This document shows, one piece after another, positions 1-8,971 of a DNA stretch of 64,000 nucleotides. Location: NCBI GenBank assembly GCA_963826795.1, contig CAWGYT010000019.1, forward strand, positions 1 through 64,000, read 5' to 3'. Every line of letters starts with the position of its first letter. Within the stretch, counting starts at the first letter, position 1. The DNA is from CAWGYT01 sp963826795. Its GTDB lineage: Bacteria > Planctomycetota > Planctomycetia > Pirellulales > Pirellulaceae. The notes beneath the pieces are model-generated. The model worked only from the letters and a program-made list of their open reading frames with translations. It did not search any database and had not been told where the DNA came from. The position numbers and the translations under genes are program-made.

Positions 1-740
1 GCCTTCGGCCGGCATCGGCGCCGGAGTTCGTCGCGGTGGCGGCGGGCTTCGCTGGGCTACCACTTCCGCCTGGAGTCGAGGTCCAGGTTTCGATCCGGTC
101 CGCGCTGCCACCCAGATGCTGCATGTTGCAGTCGGACCGGAGCTTGCTGGCACCCGCCTTGCCGCAGTCGCTTGGCCCAGTTCCGCAGCCAGTTCGCCCG
201 CCGCGGGCTTGGCCGCAGCCAGTTGCCGCTGCAGCAGGCTTGGCCGCAGCCGGTTTCGCTGCGGCAGCGGCTCAGCGGCTTGGCCGGCACTCCCCTTCGC
301 AGGCGTGCCGAGCCGCAGGATGTAGACCATGCTCATCGCCCGCCTCTTGACCCCGGCCGGCTTCGCAGCATCGGCGGTTGGAACCAAGGCCTCGCACAGC
401 AGCAGCTTTCGAGCCGTGCCGTCGGCCGATCAAGCCGCTCCCAGAAATTCGTCGACCATGTGGCCACCGCTTCGGCGGCTGGCGGCTCGTCGGACCTGGC
501 GCCGCCTGAGCTCTGCGCGTTGCCGCTTCGGACGTTTCATCTGCCACCCCAGTCTCGGTGCCGGACGGACTTTGGCTGGTTTCTTCCGTTCGGACGGAGG
601 CCTGCGTCGGTTCCTCGGCGCGCCGCCGAAGATGTCCGCCACAGAACATCTCTCTGTTCTGACATACGACCACCCTGAGAGACGAACAGCGGCGCACGTT
701 CGCACGACGGGATTCTGAGTACCACGAACTGACCAAGTTG
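1..740 (-). pseudogene. Unidentified degraded Ala/Pro/Lys-rich coding remnant
   Basis: No intact gene could be recognised in this stretch. On the minus strand, short pieces in alternating frames have coding-like composition. Around 220-260 one frame reads AKPAAAKPAAAA, the kind of low-complexity tail seen on histone-like or other basic bacterial proteins. Further upstream on that strand (about 430-700) are Arg/Pro-rich pieces. The frames are broken repeatedly and no domain is identifiable. A short direct repeat around 206-252 (ggcttggccgcagcc twice) adds to the low-complexity look. I infer a degraded gene because purD, NYN and oxidase remnants lie next to it, but it could be plain high-GC noncoding DNA. 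From 740 to 1000 I see nothing recognisable. Confidence 0.25.
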
Positions 741-1001
741 TAGCAGGACGACCTATTTTTTGTAGACTTTTAGATCAAAATGGTGAAATTCGCCTCTCGG
801 CAGTTGCGGATAGAGCGACCTTTCGGTTTGAGCGCCTCGCGGCCGGCACAGGAGGAGTCGCCGCAACAGCGACCTAATTTTGGCGGCCGCTGCGTGATTC
901 CGGGGCCCGCCCTTTGACGTAGAATGGCTCTTAAGGTACCGTCGTTTGGCTGGCTGCATTTCGCACGCCCCCGTTCCCTTCGACCCGAGGTTGAGCGAAT
1001 T

Positions 1002-2130
1002 ATGATGAACGTGTAAGTTGTGCGGAAATAGCAGAACCGCGGACATCGTGGCGTGGAAGCTCTCCAGTGTGGACCGCATCGTCGCGCGGAAACACGGAGA
1101 CCGCCGTCGACGCGAGAACGTGACCATTGCTCCGGATGACTTCAGCCTGATCCACTTGCAGGAGAACGCCGTTCGACTCGCCGTACGTGGCCCCGACGCT
1201 TCCCGGTGGAGTTGTCGATCGTTTCGGTCACGTCGCCATGTCGGCCGACGAGAGGCGGCAGCAGAGTTCGAAGCAGCCGAAGTTCTTCTGCAAGATCTTG
1301 CCGCAGGCCGACATTGCCCACCGCAATTCGGGCCTTTCGCGGTGCGGCGCCCGCCAGCGCTTCGTCGACGATCGATCGCGACACCGTGGAAGTTCCCGGT
1401 GGTTCAAGGCCGACGGTTTCGCCGCTGGCAAGATCATCATCTGTCGAACTCGTCCAAGGACGCTCAATACGATCGACCGCATTGCGGAACAGCAGGAAGT
1501 TCAGCAGCCGGTGGTGGCTGATGATCGAAGATCGAGTTGCTCGAGGGAGTCGGGCCAGCGTCATCGCCATCACGACGGTCGCTCGATTATGAGCCTGCCC
1601 AGCCGCTCAGATCACCAAGCAGCGTTACGAAGGCAACAAGGCCCTACAATTCCAGGTGCGTATGGGCGTACTGTCCTGCCGCACTCATTCACGCCGGCGA
1701 TGTTTTCAGCAATTCGAGGCTCGAGTCCTCGTTCCGACCATCCACACGGACTTGCTGGATGTTCTGGAAGCGACGGCCGACGGGCGTTTGGATGAGATCG
1801 ACACGCTGCATGGGATCCCCGCCCGTCCGTTTGTGTCGTGATGGCCAGCGAAGGCTATCCCGGGGACTACGAAAAAGGTCGGCCGATTCGAGGGCTGGCC
1901 GAGGCCGAGTCCTTGGCCGATGTCAAAGTGTTTCATGCGGGGACGCGACAGCTCGGAGGCCAAGTCGTGACCGACGGAGGCCGAGTCCTCGGAATCACCG
2001 CCTTGGGCAATTCGATTGCCTCGGCGAAACTGCAGGCGTACAAGGCCGTCAAGTGCATCCGCTGGGATGGTGCCTGGTGCCGTAGATTGTGGACAAGGCC
2101 CGTCGCTATCAGGAACCCGGGGTCACCTAG
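1002..2130 (+). pseudogene. purD: purD remnant (phosphoribosylamine-glycine ligase), multiply frameshifted
   Basis: PurD is the ATP-grasp ligase for the second step of purine synthesis. No single frame survives, but pieces align in order along the family. A start MNV at 1002/1005 is followed by remnants of the GGREHALAWKL segment. Next come TIAPDDFSLIHLQENAV (about 1120-1170), a piece reading KADGFAAGKIIICRT (about 1410-1450), and DGRSIMSLP (about 1573). The C-terminal third is well preserved from about 1838, reading VMASEGYPGDYEKGRPIRGL, then HAGTRQLGGQVVTDGGRVLG and AYKAVKCIRWDGAWCR. Restoring the frame gives DKARRYQEPGVT and a TAG at 2128-2130. Many small indels separate these pieces, so the copy cannot be functional as read. 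PurD is needed for de novo purine synthesis, so either an intact copy lies elsewhere or this stretch is badly assembled. Confidence 0.8.
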
Positions 2131-2239
2131 TTTCGCACCTGACGCCCAAGACGATCCTGCCGGCTTGGTGGTTGATCGTGCGAGCACGCCAGATCTCTTC
2201 AACTCGGTTCTACGCACCGGCCAGAGATCATCTCCGTAG

Positions 2240-2958
2240 CCTGGCGGAAACGGACCCCAGTCGAAATCGGCCTCGGAACGCGTTGCCTCGGAATGCCTCG
2301 CGTCTTCGTGGGAGCGTCGCCACCCGTCCGCCGACGCGCCTTCCGGGTCAGGCGGCGGGGGCGATTGCGCAGGGCTTGGACGGGTCGGCGATGGCTGGGG
2401 CCGACGCGGGGCCTCGGGTGAGGACACGTCGTGAGAGATCTCGAATTCGGCGAGCCAGTGATCCACTTCGTCGCGGTTTAAGCCAATCCGGCGGGCGGCG
2501 AGGGCGTTGGCTCGGTCACGGCGTCACCCCGCCGGCGTTCTCTTCCCGTCGCTCGCGTTGACGCCACTCCAATGCGTCGAGCCAATCGTCGCTGGGACCG
2601 AGAACCTATCCACATCGCCGTCAGAGCCGCATGTTGCAGCCGAAGGTCGCTCGTCACCAAAACCAAGCGGTGAGGGACCGAATCGCTGTAAATCAGTTCC
2701 TCGATCAACTCGTCGGCCTCGTCGTATTCCCGCGCGAACAGGACCCGAATGCCGTCGTGCCATCGTTCGGCCTCAGCCCCCGGAGGCCTTTCTTTTGCGT
2801 CAAAACCACGACGGTTTCCTGTCGCTCCGTCACCGTCAGAGACTCCGCCAGGAACCGCAACAAGGCGCACGGGCCCGCTCGAGCGTTCCCGGCCCAAGAT
2901 GGCAGAGCTCCATCCCCGCGGTGAATAACAAATTGTAGCCATCAACGACCAGCGACAT
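2240..2958 (-). pseudogene. YacP-like NYN-domain ribonuclease remnant, frameshifted
   Basis: NYN/YacP proteins are small PIN-like Mg-dependent RNases. The start at 2958 (MSLVVDGYNLLFTAGM) carries the family's first acidic motif VDGYN and has a good ribosome binding site (gaaggagag just upstream). After GTLERARA the frame breaks. The next piece reads LLRFLAESLTVTERQETVVV, and the next, in a third frame, reads FDAKERPPGAEAERWHDGI then LFAREYDEADELIEELIYSD and LVLVTSDLRLQHAA. These are the conserved core, with the second acidic cluster in the DEADELIEEL part. Further C-terminal pieces (RRIGLNRDEVDHWLAEFE) continue in other frames, then a Pro-rich tail to about 2240. At least three frame changes are needed. 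It converges with the purD remnant and diverges from the oxidase remnant. The 3' limit is approximate. Confidence 0.72.
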
Positions 2959-3113
2959 CGACTCTCCTTCAAAGTGGACCCTGAATCGACGATACGGATC
3001 CACCTTGTTATCGTAGGCGGATCGCAGAACGCGGGCGAGACCGATTCCCGTTGGTCTCAGGCCGAGGGAACCAAGCGACAAGCGGAAGCGCACCTGGCAC
3101 CGAGAACTTCCTG

Positions 3114-4236
3114 ATGCAAATCTTCGATCGGATTGTCCTGGGCGTCGGAGGCGTTGGCGGCGCGGCCCTCTATCATTTGGCTCGCCGCCAGAATCGCACC
3201 GTGGGCCTGGAACAATTCGGCGTCTCCCACGATCGAGGAAGTTCGCATGGTCAATCGCGAATCATTCGCCAGGCCTATTTCGAACACCCAGGCTACGTTC
3301 CGTTGCTGCTGCGAGCCTACGAACTGTGGGACCAGTTGGAGGCCGCCAGCCAGCAGCGACTGTTCGAGCGGGTTGGGTTGCTGGAAGTCGGGATGCCCCA
3401 GGGCGTCGTGCTGGCGGGAATCCGACACAGGGCGCAGCGGCGTATCAATTGACCCTCGAGCATCCGGATCAGCGCAGAGCTTCGTGGAGCGGTTCGGCGC
3501 CTTCACGATTCCCGCGGATGCGGACACCCTGTTCGAGCCGACGGCGGGCATCTTGCATGTCGAGCGATGCGTCACGGCGCAGTGTCCAGCAGGCCGTTGA
3601 CGCCGGAGCCGCGTTGGAGGTCGAAAGCCGCGTGCGGCAGATCACGTGGCACGGAGATGAGGTCATCGTGCAGACCGACCGGCAAGCGTACCGGGCGGGC
3701 GGACTGATTTGCTGTGCCGCACTGGGCTCGTGATCTGCTGGCCGGCATCTATCCCCTGCCGCGTCGTCCGCAAGCACCTGCGTTGACTCCGACGGCGGAC
3801 ATCCGGCTGCATCTGCGGGCCCCCTGCCCTGCCTTTTTTTATGAACTTTCACACAGTTGCTCCGGTTTCCCCAGCTCGACCCGCTTGGTGTCAAGGTTGC
3901 CGAGCACAGTGGCGGCGAGTCGGTCGGCGATCCGTCGATGCTGGATCGTTCACCTGATCCCGTCGATGATGATCGCATTCAAGCGTTTTTGGCCGACTGC
4001 CTCCCGGCACTCGACCGACGGCGGGCGGCCCATGCGGTCTGCATGTACACGCTGACGTCAGATGAGCACTTTCTGATTGATCGACATCCGCAGCATCGTA
4101 CGCTCTGGTTCGCCGCCGGATTGTCCGGACATGGGTTTCCGGTGCGCCGGTCCTAGGCGAGATTCTGGCCGATCTATCGCTGGATGGATCGACGCCGCGG
4201 CCGATCGATTTCCTGCGAATGTCCCGCGCTGCGGAG
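3114..4236 (+). pseudogene. Sarcosine oxidase / N-methyltryptophan oxidase-like (SolA family) remnant
   Basis: This is a remnant of an FAD-dependent amine oxidase of the MSOX/SolA family. The start at 3114 gives the dinucleotide-binding motif VLGVGGVGGAALYHLA. Then come EQFGVSHDRGSSHGQSRIIR and QAYFEHPGYVPLLLRAYELW, all highly typical. The frame breaks near 3400. Middle pieces lie in other frames (IPADADTLFEPTAGILHVERC around 3505-3565; EVIVQTDRQAYRAGGLI around 3660-3710). The C-terminus reappears as CMYTLTSDEHFLIDRHPQH (about 4041-4095) and FAAGLSGHGF. One more shift then gives VLGEILADLSLDG and PIDFLRMSR near 4230. Normal family length is about 370-390 residues, which the span matches. The IS element begins about 30 bp downstream but does not itself interrupt the gene. 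Confidence 0.78.
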
Positions 4237-4263
4237 ACATGATGTTGTCACCTCTCCCGTCCG

Positions 4264-5875
4264 GGCTCGTTGTACCACACAAATCCAGGTTTTGCTTGCA
4301 TTGGTGGTGCGTTGGCAGGGTCGGGCTGGCCTTTTTGAGACTGGTTGCGAAAGATGCAATCTTGGGAGCCGCGTTGGTACTGTGGCGGATCGGTTTTCTT
4401 GCACGGAGGTGCCGTCGATGAAAGTTGCTGAACTTGCCCAAGAATTGTCCGGCGGTGAATTTGGCGATGCGAGATTGAATCACGCGCGCTCGGAATATGG
4501 CCGAATTGCTTGGCCAGTATCCGAATATCAGTATCCCCGCTGCACTGAAGTCCAGGGCTGACATTGAAGGTGCCTATCGGTTCTTCAACAACGAACAGGT
4601 CAACCCGGAACGCATCCTTCAGCCACACATCGAAGCGACCTATCAGCGAATCAACTCGGTCGACTTTGCCCTGCTGGTTCAAGATACCACCGAGATCGAC
4701 CTGACGCGTCCGCAGCAACAAGTCGAAGGTGCCGGACCGATGGACTGCGAAAGCCGTCGGGGTGCATTCTTTCACCCGATGATCGCCTTCGATGCCGCCG
4801 GCGTCCCACTGGGCATCGTCGGCCAAAAGAGCTGGACGCGCGAAGAAATCAGCCGAGCTAGCGACCTGGAAAAGGCTGAGCGTCGGAGACGAACGCCGAT
4901 CGAGAAAAAGGAGAGTTACCGATGGATTGAGGGAGTGCAGTGCGCCGCGCGAACCGCGTCGGCATGTCCCGAAACCGTCTGCGTGTGCGTGGGTGACAGC
5001 GAGTCGGATATCTACGATGTCTTTGCAGCGGCCACCGCCAGCGACCAGAAGAACCTGCATCTGCTCGTTCGCGCGGGTCAGAATCGCAACACGACTGAAG
5101 ACCAGGATTGGGTCGATCAAGTTCGGCAGACCGCGAAGATCGGGCACCAAACCGTCACGGTTCGTGCGAGGATCGCGAAAACAAATACGGCTAAATCGGC
5201 GCGGAGTCGATCGCGTGACGCGAGAATCGCTGAGCTTGAAATTCGCAAAGCAACGATTGAACTTCGCCGGCCCCTTCACGGTGATCGGCAACTTCCGGCA
5301 AGCATTCACGTGAACGTGGTGTTGTGCGAGGAGACGAATCCGCCGACAGGTGCCGATCCGATTCGTTGGATGTTGGTCACGACACTGCCGATTGATAGCG
5401 ACGCGGATGTCCAACGTGTGATCTCGGCATACTGTGTGCGTTGGCAGATCGAAGTCTATTTCCGAACGCTCAAATCGGGCTGCAAGATCGAGCAGCGACG
5501 CTTTGAAACGATCGACCGCGTGCTCAATAGCCTGGCATTCTTCAGTGTGATCGCCTGGCGGGTGATGTATGTCTGCCATCTTGGACGGGAGTGTCCGGAG
5601 ATGGATTGCGAGGTGATGTTCGAGCCGAGTGAATGGAAGAGCGTTTACAGTGTGCTGGGCAAAACGATCCCTAAGGAAGGCTGCCCCAGTTTGAATGAAG
5701 TCGTTCGCGCAATCGCTCGTCTTGGCGGATTCATGAATCGTCCGGAGGACCATCCCGGCACCCAAACCTTGTGGGTTGGCTTGCAACGGAGCTACGACCT
5801 GTCCAACGCATGGAACACTTTTGGCCCCGGCTCCAAAAAATTTTCGACCGACTAGTTTGTGTGGTACAACGAGCC
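4264..5875 (+). mobile_element. IS4-family insertion sequence, 1612 bp, perfect 20-bp terminal inverted repeats
   Basis: The left end at 4264-4283 (ggctcgttgtaccacacaaa) is the exact reverse complement of 5856-5875. The enclosed gene is an IS4-type DDE transposase whose stop codon (5853-5855) lies immediately inside the right repeat. The total length is in the normal IS4 range. No simple direct target duplication is evident. Instead, the flanking bases on both sides contain a short inverted match (acctctccc on the left, ggggagaggt on the right), which suggests insertion into or next to a palindromic repeat. Confidence 0.85.
4418..5855 (+). pseudogene. IS4-family DDE transposase, one frameshift near codon 22
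   Basis: The start ATG at 4418 has a strong Shine-Dalgarno (ggaggt, 7 nt upstream) and opens the conserved N-terminal DNA-binding domain (MKVAELAQELSGGEFGDARLNH). An apparent extra G at about 4484 shifts the frame. From 4485 the sequence continues RARNMAELLGQYPN and AYRFFNNEQVNPERIL through to 5855. The catalytic core is intact: first Asp in VQDTTEIDL (near 4682), second in GDSESDIYDVF (near 4993), and the IS4 YREK signature Y-2-R-3-E-6-K in YCVRWQIEVYFRTLK (about 5431-5475). Repaired, it would be about 478 residues, normal for the family. As read it is either a dead copy or carries a sequencing indel. From 4497 the frame is open, so an N-terminally trimmed protein of 452 residues could be made. 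Confidence 0.82.
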
Positions 5876-6071
5876 TTCGGGGAGAGGTCGGCGCAGCGGC
5901 CGAGCGGCGGGTGAGGGCTCCGGGCCGAGCACGGTGAGGGCTCGCAGCGGCGGGTGAGGGCTCGCAGCGGCGGGTGAGGGCTTGCGCGGCGGGTGAGGGC
6001 GGAGCGCCCGGCAGGGCGCGGGGCCCCCTCATCCGGCCTGCGGCCACCTTCTCCCGCGTTGGGGAGATGGG
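5876..6071. repeat. Palindromic intergenic repeat cluster with about 22-bp tandem units
   Basis: Directly after the IS, about four to five imperfect copies of a unit around gcagcggcgggtgagggctc run from 5893 to 6000. They lead into an arm ending ccccctcatccggcctgcgg and caccttctcccgcg. The last part (5988-6057) recurs at 33691-33764, so it is a dispersed element rather than part of the IS. Inverted arms (gggtgaggg against ccctcatcc) allow hairpins. This looks like the REP-type extragenic repeats common in planctomycetes. There is no coding potential I would defend. Confidence 0.6.
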
Positions 6072-6128
6072 ACACGATTGTACCACCTGACCCGTAATCG
6101 GACGCAGTCGCGAAGTCACGTCCGCCAC

Positions 6129-7538
6129 TCAGGGCCGATTGGCGGTACCATCGCGACGGCGTAACGGTCGCCAGTATCCGGGATCCTCGGGGAACGGATA
6201 CTTCGCCGCCAGCGTTTCGTTTAGATCGACGCCCAGGCCGGGCGCTTCATTGACGTAGAGGTATCCATTGCGGACTTCAGGCGAGCCCGGAAAGACCTCG
6301 ATCAGCCGCTCGCTGAACCGAGGGCCCTCCTGAATTCCGAAATTGTGCACTGCCAAATCCAGATGAGCGTTGCAAGCGTGTCCCACGGGCGAGACGTCGC
6401 TCGGCCCATGCCAAGCCGTGCGAACGGCGAAGTATTCAGCCAGGCTTGCCAACTTGCGAGCCGGCGTCAATCCGCCGATTTGCGATAGATGAACGCGAAT
6501 GAAATCGATCAATCGACCCGTGATCAAGTCAACCCATTCGTGCGGGTTGTTGAAGAGCTCGCCCATGGCAATCGGACAGGTCGTGTGTTGTCGCAGAAAC
6601 GGGAAGTATCCGTTCTGTTCGGGCTCGAGTGGATCCTCGACGAAGAAGGGACGATACTGTTCAAGTTCTTTCAGAAGATTCACGGCTTCGATAGGACGAA
6701 TGCGTTCATGTACATCGTGGCACAACTCGAGCTTATCGCCCAAGGTCGCGCGAATATGTTCGAACGCCTTCGGCGCGGCTTTCAGGTAGGGCAGTGAGTC
6801 CATCAACTCGTCTTCTGATTCACCGTATCCGGCAGCGCGGAAATCGGGATTCTCTGCGAGATGGATCGAACCGTACGCTCCGACCTGAAGACGAACGTGA
6901 CGAAAGCCTCGTTCGACGTGCCGGCGGACGCTGTCTTCCAGCTCCTTGTTGTCTCGCCCTGAAGCATGTGCATAGCAATCGACGGCGAATCGACTCTTTC
7001 CGCCAAGTAGCTGATAGACGGGCATGCCGGCTCGCTTGCCCTTGATGTCCCAGAGCGCCATATCAAGTCCGCTGAGCGCGTTGTTCAACACCGGTCCGTT
7101 TCGCCAATAGCTGCTGGTGTAGGCGGTCTGCCAGAGATCCTCGATATTGTCGACGTCTCGACCGCGGGCAAACGGGTCGAGATACCGGTCGACCGCCTCG
7201 ATCACGGCAAGCGGTCGCTGATTGAACGTGGCACATCCCAAACCGTAAAGCCCCGGTTCGCTGGTTTCTACTTTGACCACTACCAGGCGAACTCGTTCCG
7301 GCGCGGTCGCGATTGCGCGCACCTTGCGAATCGTCACCTTGCCGGACGAGACGGCCGTCGAACTAGCAGCCGCCGAGTCGCTTGACGAAGCGGCCTCGAT
7401 CTCAGCGGCGCGAAGTCCGGGGCGTCCCAGAGTCAAGGATCCCAGGGCACCGGCAGCACTCCAACCCAATCGCTGCAAGGTTTGTCGCCGATCGAACGCC
7501 CGTGGATTGCGGTCTGATGAATCAATCGTTTGTGACAT
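6129..7538 (-). CDS. Tat-exported enolase-superfamily protein, D-mannonate dehydratase / RspA-like
   Basis: The 469-residue protein has a twin-arginine leader (DRRQTLQRLGWSAAGALGSL, residues about 16-35) followed by an enolase-superfamily dehydratase. The N-terminal capping domain contains GLGCATFNQRPLAV. The barrel carries CHDVHERIRPIEA, FFVEDPLEPEQ and MGELFNNPHEW, matching the metal-binding Asp/Glu/Glu strands of the ManD/RspA group. HGPSDVSPVGHACNAHLDLA matches its HGATDLSPV loop. Family members dehydrate sugar acids such as D-mannonate or D-gluconate, though many RspA-like proteins have weak or no known activity. The start at 7538 has a good ribosome binding site (gaggtgagg). Export is unusual for this family, which is mostly cytosolic, but Tat-tagged versions fit the planctomycete habit of periplasmic sugar processing. 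The substrate cannot be told from the sequence. Confidence 0.85.
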   Translation of the reverse strand: MSQTIDSSDRNPRAFDRRQTLQRLGWSAAGALGSLTLGRPGLRAAEIEAASSSDSAAASSTAVSSGKVTIRKVRAIATAPERVRLVVVKVETSEPGLYGLGCATFNQRPLAVIEAVDRYLDPFARGRDVDNIEDLWQTAYTSSYWRNGPVLNNALSGLDMALWDIKGKRAGMPVYQLLGGKSRFAVDCYAHASGRDNKELEDSVRRHVERGFRHVRLQVGAYGSIHLAENPDFRAAGYGESEDELMDSLPYLKAAPKAFEHIRATLGDKLELCHDVHERIRPIEAVNLLKELEQYRPFFVEDPLEPEQNGYFPFLRQHTTCPIAMGELFNNPHEWVDLITGRLIDFIRVHLSQIGGLTPARKLASLAEYFAVRTAWHGPSDVSPVGHACNAHLDLAVHNFGIQEGPRFSERLIEVFPGSPEVRNGYLYVNEAPGLGVDLNETLAAKYPFPEDPGYWRPLRRRDGTANRP

Positions 7539-7621
7539 CGCGCCTCACCTCTCGCTGAGTCCTGCCGGATAGTTGAAATGTTTTTTCGCGTGAACCATTT
7601 TCAGGGCAACGATCCACCGAA

Positions 7622-8794
7622 TCAAGGCGCAGCTCGAAGCGACGAGGGCATGCCGGGCACCGGCACGCGCTGGCCCGTATCGCGAATCCCCTGCGGGCTC
7701 ACCTCAAAGATCCAAATTTCACGGTCCGCGTGGCATTGAACCAAGAGATATCGTCCGTCTCCGGTAAAGGCGACGCCCTCGGGAATTCGCCCCACCGGGT
7801 GACGCTGAACGAGCTGAAAGGTGTCTTTCTCGCGCTCCAGCAACACCAATTCGCCGTGATCGGTATGGCGCGGATCCGAGTCGGGGTAATTGGAACCCGC
7901 CATCAACACGGCCGCCAGCCAGTGTCCGTCGGGGCTGATTTCAATGGATTCCGGAACCGCCCCCAGGGGCACATAATCGACGGTACGAATCGGGTTTACC
8001 CGCAAGTCGACGATCGTCAGTGCGTCTTCGTCAATGCCATTGGCCGAAAATCCCTGACCGGCGGTCAGTCCGAACGATCCATCGGGAGTAATCACAACAC
8101 GGTACGGCTGTCCGCAGGCTGACACCTTGTGGTCACGCAGTCGCAGGTCGCCGTCCAGCCCCTCCAGCACGACCAGATAGCCACCCTTCTGAGCACTTGC
8201 CAGGGCGAACCGCCCCTGGGGGTCGATTGCCACGTCCGACAGACTGTGCTCGGCTGGGCATACGGCCACAGTTCGAACAAGCCGCGGCTGATCGGTACGC
8301 AAGTCAATTTGGCTAACGCTGCCGTCCCCGCGATTGGCCACCAGCGCGTAGGCTCCGGTCGGATCGATCGACAATCCCGACGGCTGCAGCCCGACCTCCA
8401 CCGTCGCCAGGATTCGTGGCGTGGATGACTCCAGATCGATCCAATGCAGGTCGCGGGTGGGTTTCCAAGGATCCGGCTTCGCCTCGGAGTCCAATCGGAT
8501 GGAATCGGCCAGCAAGGCCCTTCGTCCGTTGGCCGCGATCGCGATATTCGAAGGGGGCCCGAGCACCGAGTTCGGAATCCCGATCACATGCCGCACACGC
8601 GGCGGAAAGGTGGCGAAATCCAGCAGCGTAATTGAATCGGGTGCCGCCGATGCCACCGCTTGGGGCACGCCCGACGTGAGTTCCAATTTATTCTCGTTGC
8701 CGGAGACCACCAGTTGTCCGCACGTGACACGCATCAGGTCCAGGCTGAGCAAAACTGCACCCAGGCCGATCCACACCGCTCGACGTTTTTCCAT
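7622..8794 (-). CDS. Secreted YncE/lactonase-type beta-propeller protein
   Basis: I chose the start at 8794 (MEKRRAVWIGLGAVLLSLDL), where a signal peptide begins and gggggagtg lies 7 nt upstream; an earlier start at 8833 is possible but lacks these. The mature protein (about 390 residues in all) is made of blade-like repeats with recurring patterns such as GLQPSGLSIDPTGAYALVAN, LSDVAIDPQGRFALAS, PYRVVITPDGSFGLTAG, PESIEISPDGHWLAAVL and PEGVAFTGDGRYLLVQ. These are typical of seven-bladed YVTN/lactonase-like propellers. No catalytic assignment is possible. It probably acts outside the cytoplasm. It lies downstream of and on the opposite strand to the giant surface protein, sharing a 177-bp divergent promoter region. 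Confidence 0.8.
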   Translation of the reverse strand: MEKRRAVWIGLGAVLLSLDLMRVTCGQLVVSGNENKLELTSGVPQAVASAAPDSITLLDFATFPPRVRHVIGIPNSVLGPPSNIAIAANGRRALLADSIRLDSEAKPDPWKPTRDLHWIDLESSTPRILATVEVGLQPSGLSIDPTGAYALVANRGDGSVSQIDLRTDQPRLVRTVAVCPAEHSLSDVAIDPQGRFALASAQKGGYLVVLEGLDGDLRLRDHKVSACGQPYRVVITPDGSFGLTAGQGFSANGIDEDALTIVDLRVNPIRTVDYVPLGAVPESIEISPDGHWLAAVLMAGSNYPDSDPRHTDHGELVLLEREKDTFQLVQRHPVGRIPEGVAFTGDGRYLLVQCHADREIWIFEVSPQGIRDTGQRVPVPGMPSSLRAAP

Positions 8795-8971
8795 CGTTAC
8801 ACTCCCCCACGTTGTTGACACGGACCACGACAAGGAATCAGCACGCCACGAAAGGAACGCGTCGTCTCGGCACGCGACCTCGGCGCAGGCTGGAAACGCG
8901 CGCCACGGCGGGTTATCATACGCCCAACCTACCCTTCTCGCGAATTCATTCCATTACCCACAGGCGACGGC

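Noticed and set aside
4248..6128. A 626-residue open frame on the minus strand
   Set aside because: It is antisense to the IS4 transposase and then runs through the palindromic repeats; no domain is recognisable and the plus-strand gene has all catalytic motifs.
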